In this document: positions 1 to 11,041 of the stretch, piece by piece
Position numbering within the stretch: the first letter of the stretch is position 1
How the letters are laid out: the number at the start of each line of letters is the position of its first letter
Assembly (NCBI GenBank): GCA_050084985.1
Contig: JBITNC010000002.1
Location: forward strand, 31,682,001-31,746,000
Direction of reading: 5' to 3'
Length of the DNA: 64,000 bases
From: Nageia nagi
Taxonomy: Eukaryota; Pinophyta
Made by a program: the position numbers and the translations under genes
Notes under the pieces: model-generated
What the model saw: only the letters and a program-made list of their open reading frames with translations
Told to the model about the DNA's origin: nothing
Database searches by the model: none

Positions 1-371
1 GAGTATAAGGTAATCCCAAAATAAAATCCATGGAAATGTTAATCCCTATTCCATCAAGTGTTGATAAGGATTTATACAAACTTGTGTTATATTATTTTCC
101 CTAAGCCATTTGAATGCATTTTCCTAATTAATTTTTCCCTCCTAGACCCTATGGGAATACAAAGTTGGAATTCTTCAAACAATAATCTATGTGATGATAA
201 ATATTTATCACATAAATAATTCCTTCCAATGGTAGGATTATTGAGATCATTAATAATTTTGTTGAAACATAGATTAAATAAATTATTTCTTTTCATTTCT
301 TTAAACTTGATAATCCCGTTGGTCATTATGATAAGTAAGTGGTACCTCCTACTTAAATAATAAATCACCAA
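1..371 (-). pseudogene. Ty3/gypsy integrase fragment (zinc-binding region and start of catalytic core)
   Basis: Integrase would join retrotransposon cDNA to the host chromosome. An open stretch at 87-371 contains the motif CIPIGSRREKLIRKMH, the familiar lead-in to the HHCC zinc-binding region of gypsy integrases. In another frame, bases 5-80 read ISMDFILGLP, which matches the first catalytic block of the core (the Asp in MDF is present). A frameshift separates the two. The rest of the core lies beyond position 1. Seen: both motifs and the frame break. Inferred: a dead pol remnant. Confidence 0.8.
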
Positions 372-390
372 ATTATCTTCTTAAATACTA

Positions 391-840
391 CTAAATCAAG
401 TATTAGATAGTTTCCACCTTCATTTTAAGATATTCAAAACTCATATCAAATTTTTGAGTCTAAGAAAAAGACTTCTCTTTGATGCAAATAGTCAAATATT
501 TCAACACTTGATTATCAATTAATAAAATGAGTTATCTATGAATTAATTTGTGACTCAATTATTTAAAATTATGAATAATAACATATAATTCTTTATCATA
601 ATTGGCATACCTTTTATTGGCATCATTTAACTTTTCACTAAAGTATGGCAACTATCTTACCTTCTTGATTCAACACACCACTAATGGCCACTACAAACAT
701 CATAATAAATGGTAAATATCTTGTTAAAGCCTATTAAATAAAGTATTAGATATTTTTTTTACCTTCATTTTAAGATATTCAAAACTCTTCTTAGTTTCTT
801 AGGTCTAAGAAAAATACTTATCTTTGATGCAATAAGTCAA
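391..840 (-). repeat. Direct duplication of about 107 bp inside the gypsy pol remnant (391-497 and 733-840)
   Basis: The segments share TAAAT(C/A)AAGTATTAGATA at one end, ACCTTCATTTTAAGATATTC in the middle and TTTGATGCAA at the other end, in the same orientation and about 343 bp apart. The copy at 733-840 sits where the RNase H coding sequence expects it. The copy at 391-497 interrupts the RNase H to integrase transition. This suggests a segmental duplication after, or during, the last reverse transcription. Confidence 0.75.
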
Positions 841-1510
841 TAAAGCACTTATTCCAGTAAAGTTTCTTGTTGTGAACCTCATAAATTTTTATTAGACTAT
901 AAAAACTCTTGAACTCTATGCTATTTTGAGTAATAGGTGATTCAAGCATAGCCTTAACTATTTTTGGATCCATACTCACTCCATCCACTAAAATCATATT
1001 TCCAAGGAAAATAATTATGTCTCTATAAAACTCACTTTTCTCAAAATTCACAATCTTTCTACTCTAAGTATGTTATCTATATAACTTGCAAGTATTTCAA
1101 ATGATCTTCTATGTTTCTTCTAAAAATTAAAATATTATATAAATAAGTTATAACAAATTTTACTATGCATGGTCTAAATACCTAGTTCATGGTTTGTATG
1201 AAAGTGGAATGCATATTATACGTTTCAAAGGACATCGCTAAACATTCATATGAATTTTCCTTATTCTTTAATTTCATATTTTATTCATTCCCTTATTAGA
1301 TTTGAATATTATGGTAACCATTTCTTAAATCCACCTTGGAGAAAACCTTACAACCAACTAATTAGTCTAATATGTCATCTATTTTAGTGAGTGGATAACA
1401 ATACTTTACCATGATCTTATTGATCGATCTAGAGTACACACACATTCTCCATTTACATCCTTTTTTGGGTTAAGGTAGAGCTAGTGTGGAGCAAGGAATT
1501 ATGCTTTTAC
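391..1510 (-). pseudogene. Ty3/gypsy reverse transcriptase and RNase H remnant
   Basis: From 1,500 downward the minus strand reads WRMCVYSR, then YCYPLTKIDDI, then KVFSKVDLRNGYH. This is the standard N-terminal half of a gypsy RT in the right order. The YxDD block itself is not readable. At 818-1,051 an open stretch contains FLGNMILVDGVSMDPK, the RT-RNase H connection (family form FLG...GV..DP.K). RNase H follows as broken pieces around 520-720, including a GVLNQEGK motif and a DNQVLKYL motif. Stops and frameshifts are frequent. An internal duplication (391-497 against 733-840) disrupts the RNase H end. Confidence 0.8.
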
Positions 1511-1849
1511 TCATGAAATCTTTCTCTAACAATTTGTTAATTTTCCATCTCATTATTTGTTCATTTTCTTTAGGAGATAATATATATGCATCTTAGTGAG
1601 GTAGATTCGAACCTAGCACTAAATTAATAATGTGTTTAATACCTTGTGAAGGAGGTAAGTTAATTGGTATTTATACTAGATTTATGTTAGAATAATTTAC
1701 CAATATTTTTTTCACTTTTATCAAGGTTTATATCCCTTTAATTTCCCTTGTGTATCTTAGGCATAGTAGATAACAAGATACTTCTTTACATTATTTGTAT
1801 ATTTTTTTATAACTCATTGATACTAATGATAAAGCTAACATTTCAGTGG

Positions 1850-2260
1850 CTTCATCAACTTTCTAAGCTTTGAGAATATATTTACTTCCTTCATGTTGTA
1901 CTTCATAAATATTCTCTCTACCATGATGGAATACTTTCTGATCATATTAATTTCTAGGGTATACCTAATAATAAATAATACAAATCCATTGCCTCCATGT
2001 TACAAAGCATTTCATCTTCATAAGGATCAATTTTGAAAGCAACAAGATAAGATTTATATATATGTACATTATGATATTTATTTAGCCATGAAATATTGTA
2101 AAGGTTAGATTTTGGAATTCAAGTAAGCTACAATTTATCTACCATTCTTATACTTACCAAATTATCAATAGATCCACCATATACATTCACCTTGCACACC
2201 TTATCCTTATACTTACATTTTATTAAAAAGATTATCTTTATTTTTGAATAAAAAATTTAG
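1850..2260 (-). pseudogene. Ty3/gypsy aspartic protease remnant
   Basis: The minus strand reads VNVYGGSIDNLVS followed by AFKIDPYEDEMLCNM and DLYYLLLGIP. This corresponds to the plant gypsy protease pattern with a GGS active-site region, a conserved D-E-x-L-C block and the C-terminal LLGRPW block. The catalytic Asp is replaced by Tyr (YGGS where DGGS is usual). The enzyme would have matured the Gag-Pol polyprotein. It lies between gag and RT as expected. Frame changes occur between the blocks. Confidence 0.7.
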
Positions 2261-2539
2261 GCCTCTTTATTCTCAAATATTATAGTTCTTACAACATCAA
2301 GTTCTCTCCCATCTTTGCTTCTAATTCTTTAGTTGGAGCTTCTTCTTCTTGGGCTACCATGGACTTTATATAATTTTGAGGGATGTCCATGGCCTCATTA
2401 GTTTCATTAAATATGAAACATCTTAGAATATTCCATTCTATAATATATTATCATCCTCTTCCTTTATATTCAAAACCTCCCCTTCTTATAAAGTTAAATC
2501 TTCATGCTTCCCTTAAGATTCTCTTCTTTGATGTGTTTT

Positions 2540-3125
2540 GAGGGACCTTCTCTTCCTTTATTTTCATTGTTATCATTTCTTTTAGTCACAAATTTTCTCT
2601 TTCAATTAACTTTTCCCCTTGTTTTTAAGGTATATTCATGTGAATTATCCATAACATATAATTTAAGGCAAGCTTATCTTAAATTTGAAACCATATGCCA
2701 TTAATATAAATAGCTTCTACTTTCTCTTCAATCTCTTGTAAGTAGTTTGAGTTTGAAGCCTCATAAGTTGCTTAGTATATATTTGTATTGACTAATCCCT
2801 TTGACTTGGGTTTTGAAATCCTCTAAATATTTTTTTATTGATAATCAAAAGGAAATAATAAAGCTCATAGATGTTTCAACATCTTGGGTTATAATATAAT
2901 TTTTTAACCTTTTGTGGCTTCTTCTAAAACTTTGTAATTTATCCCACCATAGAGTAACTAGAGACTTCGAATTAGATGTTGAAATTTTTACCCTTTTATG
3001 GTCATATTCATTAATGTCTTTCATCTCAAAATATTTTTTAAACTTATGTACCTAGTTCATAAATATATTTTGATTAAGTTATCCTTTAATGTTTGAGATA
3101 TCCACCTTCACCTTGGATCTTTGTT
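2540..3125 (-). pseudogene. Ty3/gypsy gag (capsid) remnant
   Basis: Around 2,940-3,110 the minus strand reads FMNXVHKFKKYFEM followed by SKSLVTLWWDKLQ. This is the plant gypsy capsid signature (a W-x-x-x-V-x-x-x-F region then A-x-x-W-W). Further along, at 2,640-2,720, VEAIYINGIWFQI and DKLALNYM match the end of the capsid domain. The zinc knuckle is not visible. Gag would form the cytoplasmic virus-like particle. No start codon can be assigned with confidence. Confidence 0.7.
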
Positions 3126-3267
3126 TGTATATGAATTAAGTGAGCCTCTCCATAGGATCTATTTCTCTTTACAAGAGAAAGAATCCTCATCACCCAAGAT
3201 CACCTTGAAGGAAAATTTCCTAATCTTCAACTCAAGAGAACAAAATCACACACATAAAGAGAAAGAC

Positions 3268-3665
3268 AAGGATGTATAATGGTTCCTCTCAACATGAGAG
3301 TAGTCCAATCTAGTCTATTCTCTATTACTTCTCAATAACTATAACAACTCATTATAAGAACTCTCTCTCTATTATTTCAAGGTTTTCTAAAAGAGTAAAG
3401 AAGGCTTTAGGGAGGCCTTCTATTTATAGGTAAAAATCCTACTTTGAATCACCCTTTTAACCAAGGGGAACACCATAGACCAAAGGATGAGCATATTCTG
3501 CAAGTGGGATGAGTGTAGAACAAGTCTCACTATTTTAAATTAACTAAATACTTAAAAGTATTCAAGGGTAATTTTAATTATTTAAGTAGATTAATTAGTG
3601 AGTTACATTAGGAGAATATATTTGACCTTTTAGATACCTTAAAAAATAATGCATTATTTGTTCTA
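3268..3665 (-). repeat. LTR-like dispersed repeat, copy A
   Basis: This block matches 10,372-10,797 in the same orientation over its whole length, with scattered substitutions and small indels. Shared landmarks are GGTTCCTCTCAACATGAGAG, AGAAGGCTTTAGGGAG, CACCATAGACCAAAGGAT and AACAAGTCTCACTATTTTAA. It contains a TATA-type box in minus orientation, as an LTR promoter would. It could be the 5' LTR of the gypsy element to its left. Alternatively, with copy B, it could bound a non-coding element. A purine-rich tract on the minus strand just right of it (3,665-3,680) fits the second reading. Neither end shows a clean TG or CA. Confidence 0.65.
3420..3429 (-). promoter_or_regulatory. TATA-box candidate in LTR-like copy A
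   Basis: CTATAAATAG on the minus strand, also present in copy B, lies in the middle of the repeat, where a U3 core promoter is expected. It would drive leftward transcription toward the gypsy gag. Confidence 0.45.
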
Positions 3666-4045
3666 ACTCTCTCCCTTAATGTAGTATTGGGTTAGAGAGT
3701 AGAGAAGATAGAGTGAGAGTGTAAGAGAGTTCTCCTCTATAAAAACAAAATAGGAGATGAGAACTTTACATATTAAGAAGTAATAAATCCTAAACAAATC
3801 TCAACTACTTAACCATTTTAGAAAATGGTTTATAGTACAATAAACATCAACCATAAATGGTTTCAATGTACAAAAAGTAGTCATTCAATAATAAATTGGA
3901 ATGATAAGCCCCCATGACCTTGCATACCCAAAGTAAGTAACTTATAATCTCTTGAATAAATTGAAAATTTGTTGTATAAACAAAATACATGTTGATCATC
4001 ATCATAAATAATAAAATATATGATAACTTATGTCCAAAAAATATG
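3666..4045. other. No recognised feature
   Basis: AT-rich sequence between the LTR-like copy A and the 41-bp array. It begins with a pyrimidine-rich plus strand (a possible minus-strand polypurine tract). The short open stretch on the minus strand at 3,847-4,050 has no recognisable motif. Confidence 0.5.
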
Positions 4046-4580
4046 CACATACTAGTTCCTCACACATGGATAACTAAACAATGCTTCACATACTAGTTCA
4101 TCACACATGGATAACTAAAAAATGCTGAACATACTAGTTCATCATACATGGATAACTAAACAATGATGCACATACTAGTTCATCACACATGGATAACTAA
4201 ACAATGCCACACATATTATTTCATCACACATGGATAACTAAATAGTGCTAATGATGCATATATTAGTTCCTCACATATGGATAATAAAATAACACCAACA
4301 ATGCACATAATAGTTCCTAACACATGGATAAATAAAAAATGTTGCACATACTAATTCATCACACATGGATAACTAAATAGTGCTTATAATGCATATACTA
4401 GTTCCTTAGACATGAATAACTAAATAGTGCCAACAATGCACATACTAGTTCCTCATACATGGATACCTAAATAATGTTGCACACACTAATTCATCATATA
4501 TGGATAAATAAATAATGCTAACAATGCACATACTAGTTCATCACACATGGATAACTAAAAAGTATTAATAATGCATACAA
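4046..4580. repeat. Tandem array of 41-bp units, with longer variants
   Basis: About a dozen copies of a unit built on CACATACTAGTTC(C/A)TCA followed by CACATGGATAACTAAA. The first four steps are exactly 41 bp (starts 4,046, 4,087, 4,128, 4,169 and 4,210). Later units carry an extra 4-12 bp such as GTGC(C/T)AACAATG, which makes a higher-order mix of two unit types. There is no coding periodicity and no unique spacers. Confidence 0.9.
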
Positions 4581-4889
4581 AATATCAATACTATACAACA
4601 AAAGATCCTCCTAGAGATGAAGTATTTATTTTAAGAATTGCCAAAAATTTACCTTAAGGATAAATTTACAATCCTAAGAGATGATATGATTTCCTATAAC
4701 TTTATATTATGGTATATTTATAATCATCATTTTTTGCAACCTTGCCGTATGTAAGTTGATATCTAATATGCTTTCATAATGAAGTTAACATCATATTAGA
4801 ATAATTCTCCCCCTTAAGGGAAAATTCATAAAAAAAGTCTTACTTCATAAATAAATGAAGCAAAATGATTAAATTGGCCATTAGCTACT
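4581..4889. other. Spacer between two tandem arrays; no gene seen
   Basis: AT-rich spacer. It contains CTCCCCCTTAAGGG near 4,806, which resembles the purine tract of an LTR element in minus orientation, but no LTR was found beside it. Confidence 0.4.
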
Positions 4890-5880
4890 TTATATGTAAA
4901 TACACATATTATCTTAACCAAGACATGAACCATTGAATTCTAACTTTATTATTCCATAAGTCAAGTTTGACATAAGTTCTTAGCTATTGTAGTCTAGATG
5001 AAGTACAAGCCACAAAATGCAAACGTAACCATGCCATAAGTTAAGATGCATATCCACAAGAATCAAATGATTACTTGACCATACCATTAGTAAATAATCA
5101 TAGGTCCTTATCTATTTATAAATATGTTGATTTGAATATTTTAAGGTCTTCTTTAACAATATTGTAATCTAGATGAAGAACAAGCCACAAAATGAAAACT
5201 TGACTATACCACAAGTTAATATGCATAGCCATAATCATCAAATTCTCACTTGACCATACCATTAGTCAAGATGTATATATCCTTATCTATTTATAAACAT
5301 GTTAATTTTATGATTTTAATATATTTTTCAGCAATATTGTAATCTAGATGAAGAACAAGCCACAAAATGCAAACTTGACCATGACACAAGTCAAGATGCA
5401 TAGCCAAAAGCATCAAATGCTCACTTTAACATATCATTATTCAAAAATAATAGGTCCTTATCTATTGACAAATATGTTGATTTGAATATTTTAAGATCTT
5501 CTTCAACAATATTGTAAACTAAATGAAGAATAAGCCATAAAATGCAAACTTGACCATGCCACAAGTCAAGATGCATAGCCACAACCATAAAATGCTCACT
5601 TAACCATACCACTAGTCAATAATAATAGGTTCTTATATATTTATAAACATGTTGATTTGAAGATTTTAAGATCTTCTTAATCAATACTATAATCTAGATA
5701 AGAGCAAGCCATAAAATGCAAACTTGGCCATGCCATAAGTTAAGATGCATAGCCACAAGCATCAAATGCTCACTTGACCATACCACTAGTCAAGAAGAAT
5801 AGGACATTATATATTTACAAATATGTTGATTTGAATATTTTAAGGTCTTATTCAACAATACTATAATCTAGATAAGGAAG
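4890..5880. repeat. Tandem array of 175-bp units
   Basis: The landmark TCTAGATG(A) recurs at 4,993, 5,168, 5,343, 5,518, 5,693 and 5,867, a strikingly constant 175-bp step. Each unit holds CAAGCCACAAAATGCAAAC, two CTTGAC(C)...GTCAAG inverted motifs, CATCAAATGCTCAC and GGTCCTTATCTATTTA. There are about 5.5 copies that differ by scattered substitutions and almost no indels. The unit is in the size range of plant satellite monomers, but the array is short and sits in retrotransposon-rich DNA. Confidence 0.9.
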
Positions 5881-5914
5881 GTATCCATTAACAAACTTGT
5901 CAACATGGATACAA

Positions 5915-6155
5915 TCTTCCAACATCGAAGTAACAAAGTGGCAAAAAATACATAAAAATGGATACAAATTCCCTAACATGAAAGTAAATATGTGTTATAT
6001 ATCCATAAATATGTATATACCTTCCCTAACATGGAAATAAATATGTGAAATCTATCCATAAACATGGAGATTCCTCCATCAACAAGGAATCAAATAATGT
6101 GTAATCCATAATTAAACATGGATGTTCCTCATAAACATGGATGGAAATAATGTGG
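5915..6155. repeat. Tandem array of 53-bp units
   Basis: Four to five degenerate copies built on TTCCCTAACATGGAAATAAATATGTG plus ATCCATAAACATG, with steps of 53 bp (for example 5,969 and 6,022). The array follows directly on the 175-bp array, and CATGGATA-type words recall the 41-bp array, so the three arrays may share an origin. Confidence 0.75.
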
Positions 6156-9014
6156 AATGTATTTTAGATTTATTTGGATTGGATAAGGTGGGTACAATCC
6201 TTGCATACTAAGGTATTTATAATCTCTTATTTTATCTTGAGTTTCAATATTTAGTAATTGATAAAAGTCATATAAAAAAATATCCACATAAAGTAGGGCT
6301 AATACCAAGTCACTAAAGACACTTTTCACATTATATTTGAGTTATAATTATCCTATTTGTTTCCAATTACATACCTCTTAATTTGGATATGAAACTAACT
6401 CCCAAATTTCATTTTTCATGAGAGCATTCTAGCTTCATATAGTCCATCCAACAAGAATTTTGAACTTGAGGCCTCTCTTTCTTTCTTTTTTTTTTACTTG
6501 AAAGTTTTCAACTTACCTTTCTCTCCACCTTCCCTAACATGATTTAATTCTTGGGAAGATATTAAATATCCAATATTAAAAAAAAAAAGAAATAATTATC
6601 AACAAGGAGTGTATGATATAAGAGCATCATACTATTCTCATTCTGAAGGTGACATCTATCTCATCATAATTTACCATAGGCCACCATAAGCCACAATAAT
6701 TTACCAAATGACAATAAATGCTATTATTTCCATCATACTTATTTGATTCAAAACCAATAATCATGAATTTTTTGGCAATAATAAAAATAATTGAGGCATA
6801 TATCTCTTATTATAGATACAAGATCAAGTTGGAAGAAACAAGACCAATTCTTTAGGTTTCTTATGACAATATTAACTTTGAAAAGTACTTGATTTATTTT
6901 TTTTAATACACCTTGAGATTTCATTAAACTAAACTCTAGGAATCTTCTTAAGGCTATACAAGGATTTCTTTAACTAGTTGGAAGAAAATTTTCTCAATAT
7001 AACCAATCCTATAGGTTGTATTATTCAAAATCCAAATCTTAATTTTGAATAAAGCACAAGGTACTTATTGTTGACATATTTTCAACAAGGATTTTCTCAA
7101 AGTCATATTTTTGATTCTTAATTATGACTACAAATGTTTATTTTAAGATCTTTGTGTTTTAACCCCAAGACCTAATCTTTCAAGAATAAATCAATCAACA
7201 TGGATAAAAAAATAAACTTTCTAAAATGTGGTATCAAGTGGCGCACTATAACAAATGTATACATAACCAAGATGGCCAACAATAGATCAACCCTCCTAAG
7301 GATGAAGTAATCAAGAAAAAATTAATACTTCAATCCTTCTTGAGGATAATTTCACCAACCCAAGCGATTAGGGTTTATATTAAAATATAAATGGAATTTT
7401 TTTTTGATCACAAAGTTTCATCAAAATTTTCTCCTTGATAAAAAAATTCCTATATTTTAAAAATATACTTTGTTACGAAGTTAATAACTCCCCACCTTAA
7501 GGCTAACTTTCAATAAAAATTGTAGTATATTATTGAGCTCTACAATTTTAGCTTAGTTAAGTTCATTACAAAAATGGTCATATAATACCAACCTATGCAT
7601 AAAAAAGGTGATAAAAAAAATCTACTTATGCATAAAAAAATGATGATATACAAAATATCCATCTTTGCACAATTAATAATGGAAGGAGGTTTACACAAAT
7701 TCTCACTCCAAACAATGATATCAAAAATATGTGCAATAAATCAAATTTGGAGAAGGTTTTCACAAATTTTTACTTCCATTTAAGGATATGTAAAGTGTGC
7801 ACAATGAACAAAAAAATATATCAACAAGTGTACAACCAAAAAATAAATATAAAAAGACATCCATTTCAATAAATGTACACATCTACATCATGATCCCTTT
7901 AGATTAACAAATGCAACTTAAGCATTTTGGAATAAATTTGCTTTGAAAAAATTTACAATTATTTACACAAAATATTGGCATGATATTATTTTTCCAAATG
8001 CTTTCAAAATTCATCTTAATATTATTTTTAAAAAAGGAAAAGTCATCATAGGAAGGTTAAACTTGCAAAAAAGGTAAATGATTAATTGTGCTAATTGTAA
8101 GTCATATTTACAAGTTATAAATCAATTTGCAAATTATAGGTCTGTAAGTTATGGATTGTAATGTTAGTGCATCTTATTATTCAATTGATTAACAATTATA
8201 AACCTAATTTTGTAAGTTTAGAGAAATCTAAACTACATTTGTTGGTTAGTAATTGTAGACTAAATTTTAGGTTAATGCACTTTTATTACTATTTTTTTAA
8301 TTGATTAATGTTGTAATTAATTTGAGCACTTTGTCACTTGATTTAGCAACTTTAATACTAATAAAAATAGCCACCAAAAGTTATTAATTTTTCTTAGGGT
8401 TAGTTATTAGTTACAAATATGCTTAAGAGCTTTCTTTTAAGAGATATTACATCATGCTCTTGTTCAAGAGCTAAAACAAAAATAGTCAAAAGGACTTGCA
8501 TAATGCTTGCTCAATGAAATTATTAAATTTTTTTATTTTACTCAAGAAGGGGAAAATTGACTATATTTTTATCTTGAAAAAAAAATTAACTCTTAAAATT
8601 TTGCTCATTTATCCATCTTCTTTGCATCTTTTTCATCTTGATTCTTTTCCTTTCAAAATAACTTCAATATTGCAAAACAACATTAGACATATCCTATTTG
8701 CCTTTGAAGATAAGGTTAAATCTAAAAAGAAACCAAGAGTTAGCAAAAGAAAGAAAGAAAAAAGATAATGTTAGGATAAAAGAGAGATAAAAAAAAAACT
8801 CATAAGAAAATACAATTTTACTCTAAAAAGTTCCTTTTCTTTAAAAGAAATACTTGTTTGAAAAACAAAGTATCAACTTTGTACGTAAAAAGGTCCTCAC
8901 ATAAAGTGCTTTGGCTTTTACTATTTGTATGAATAGTCATTTGGAAACAAAAATCTCATATTCACTAGAAAAAAGGTAAGTGACATGTATATATAGGTTG
9001 TCACTTTAACATAA
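6156..9014. other. Long AT-rich stretch without a recognised gene
   Basis: No conserved protein motif was found in any frame, and the few open stretches (7,595-7,783 and 8,496-8,768 on the plus strand, 6,129-6,329 on the minus) look random and A/T-biased. A degenerate direct repeat (TTAGTGCATCTTATTATT near 8,164 and TTAATGCACTTTTATTACT near 8,273) is the only internal structure noted. The word CACTATAACAAATGTA at 7,244 is treated in the findings. Confidence 0.5.
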
Positions 9015-9041
9015 GGTGTAGCTTTATTAAGGAGCTACACC
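9015..9041. other. Short perfect hairpin
   Basis: GGTGTAGCT pairs with AGCTACACC nine bases later. It stands alone, without a T-run, and no gene is nearby, so no role is assigned. Confidence 0.5.
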
Positions 9042-9065
9042 TCTAGGTTTGTGAGGCATATATAA

Positions 9066-9156
9066 GCGATGGGCCACAATATGGAACCTACAATAAGTGG
9101 TGGACCAAAATAAGTGGAATCTATAATAAGTGATAGGCCACAATAAGTGCAACCCG
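9066..9156. repeat. Short degenerate tandem repeat
   Basis: About 2.5 copies of a roughly 38-bp unit containing GGCCACAATAAGTG and CCTACAATAAGTGGTGG-like words, immediately before the TA microsatellite. Confidence 0.55.
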
Positions 9157-9157
9157 T

Positions 9158-9158
9158 A

Positions 9159-9240
<82 letters not shown>
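9158..9240. repeat. (TA)n microsatellite
   Basis: About 80 bp of nearly pure TA with a few TTA interruptions. Such arrays are prone to length error in assemblies. Confidence 0.95.
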
Positions 9241-9242
<2 letters not shown>

Positions 9243-9654
9243 TTTATATAAATATAAACAAATAATTAAATAAAAAAAGCCTATGATTTAATTTTAAAAA
9301 ATCAACAATTGACGTAAATTGATTCATCCAATGATAATGTAAAAAAGTTACAGATTTGCAGTGACTAACTACCAACCATGCATTACCATTAAGGCAATTG
9401 TGCAATGACATCCATGAATTGCATGAGACTTAAATTTTGACCTCTACACATGCCTCATCACCATATCAACAACACCAAAGGTTGCTTCATGCATTCATCA
9501 ATCATATCGAATCTTAATTATGGGGGAGTATGTTGCTCCATAAAATATAATAAAAAATAATAGTAGCTCATCCAAATTTCTTAATATCCTCAAAGTGTAA
9601 ACCAAATTGATAGCTTGCAACAAGTTTTATCCAAATACTCTTTTAAAGATGAGT

Positions 9655-10265
9655 TTTAGTCATGATGAAGGGAAAAGGAGGGAGAAGAGAGAGTTGGGGT
9701 GGAGAAAGGTGGCAGTAGAGTGGACTATACACATTCAAGATGGAACAGGATCCAGGCTTAGTGGGCCTCTCTTCCAACGGGAGCCATGAGGGGGGAGGAG
9801 ATGGTGGATCTCAATAATGAAAGAGATTCTTAAGGATAATACATCAATGTATAAGATCATGTCAGTAATATATATACAAAGTATGGAAGAAAAAAAAACA
9901 TAACCTAGGGAAAGGGATAGATAGGGGTAAGCCATGCAAGGAGCCACAGGTGAAGGGAGGGTCATAAGGGTCATAAGGGGAGGGTGGTCAGCCATTGGAA
10001 GGGTTCTTCATCTACTTATTAGACATTCTCTTCTATTGCTAGGGAGATGGGGTAGAGGTTTCTAGGAGAATTTTGCATTGTTGGGAGGGAAGGAGCAATA
10101 GAGGCTATGCAAGGGGGTTGGATTGTGGGGAGGCTACGTACAAGGAGGAGATGTTGGGAATGTAGGAAGGCCACATGATGTGGAGACCAACAAGAGGGGG
10201 ATGAGACAAGCATGTGCAATAGGGCCATGTAACCACTAAGGAAAAGGTAAAAAAGGTGGATCGCA
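9655..10265. other. GC-richer, G-rich island of unknown origin
   Basis: The plus strand carries many G runs (GGGGAGGGTGG, GGGGGGAGGAG, GAGAGGGGGATGAG), unlike its AT-rich surroundings. Open stretches occur on both strands (9,607-9,789 plus; 9,735-9,995 and 10,019-10,333 minus), but none shows a family motif and they overlap each other. It contains GGGTCATAAGGGTCATAAGG, a short direct repeat. It may be a captured host fragment or part of the element bounded by the LTR-like copies A and B. Confidence 0.4.
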
Positions 10266-10371
10266 TACCTTTGTAAGCCACATACTGATCCTATCAAATA
10301 TAATAAATTTTTTAATGTTTGCATACTTAACATCTATGTGTATTAAGGCATTTGACATTTGGCTTTAGGGA

Positions 10372-10797
10372 GACAAGGATGTTTAGTGGTTCCTCTCAAC
10401 ATGAGAGTTGTCTACTCTAGTATATACTCTAGTACTTCTCAAGAACTCTTACAACTCATTATAAGAACTCTCTTTATCACTCTACAACTAAGAGCATTTT
10501 AATGCTTTCTATAGGAGTGAAGAAGGCTTTAGGGAGACCTTCTATTTATAGGTAAAAATCCCACTTTGACTCACACTTTTAACCAATGGGGACACCATAG
10601 ACCAAAGGATAAGCATATACTACAAGTGGGATGAGTGTAGAACAAGTCTCACTATTTTAAATTCATTAAATACTTAAAATATATTCAAGGATACTTTTAA
10701 GTATTTAAGTGTATTAATTAGTGAGTTACATAAGAAGAATATATTTGACCTTTTATATACCTTACATAATAATACATTATTTATTCTAAAAAATCTA
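10372..10797 (-). repeat. LTR-like dispersed repeat, copy B
   Basis: Second copy of the repeat at 3,268-3,665, same orientation, about 7.1 kb away. Both copies start at AGACAAGGATGT and end at a TTATTCTA/TTGTTCTA word, after which the flanks differ. Copy B has a slightly longer middle segment. The two copies could be the LTRs of one roughly 7.5-kb non-coding element or two independent insertions. Confidence 0.65.
10542..10551 (-). promoter_or_regulatory. TATA-box candidate in LTR-like copy B
   Basis: CTATAAATAG on the minus strand at the same relative place as in copy A. Confidence 0.4.
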
Positions 10798-11041
10798 GAT
10801 GCATTTCCCAAGTTCTCTTATTCTTATTCAGAATCATCCAAATTTATTCTAGCTTTAATAGATTTTGATCTCCTAAATATTTATTAACATTATTTATATT
10901 AGGGTATACATTCCTTCTTTCTCCTCCTCCCTAGTTTAGACAAATTTCCATTTGATCCATCTTGGTTTTCTCTTATAAAAAACTAATACAAATCACATAG
11001 CTCACTTGTACTAATTTATAACAAACTATAGTAGGAGAAAT

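Larger units (their letters stand above)
1..3130 (-). mobile_element. Decayed Ty3/gypsy retrotransposon, minus strand, cut by the left window edge
   Basis: Reading the minus strand from 3,130 downward gives gag, protease, reverse transcriptase, RNase H and the start of integrase, the normal Ty3/gypsy order. Integrase runs off the left edge, so the 3' end and 3' LTR lie outside the window. No frame stays open for more than about 95 codons. The LTR-like repeat at 3,268-3,665, about 140 bp upstream of gag, is the natural candidate for its 5' LTR. I could not find a clear tRNA primer site between them. The clade cannot be fixed because the C-terminus, where a chromodomain would be, is missing. 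Confidence 0.85.

Noticed and set aside
4046-4580. Regular repeats that might suggest a CRISPR-like array
   Set aside because: The units are contiguous and variable with no unique spacers, and the surroundings are plant retrotransposons.
9158-9240. TA-rich tract as a promoter or matrix attachment site
   Set aside because: It is a simple TA microsatellite with no gene beside it.
9520-9540. GGGGGAGTATGTTG as a copia-type polypurine tract and LTR start on the plus strand
   Set aside because: No copia RNase H motif lies upstream and no matching LTR was found in the window.
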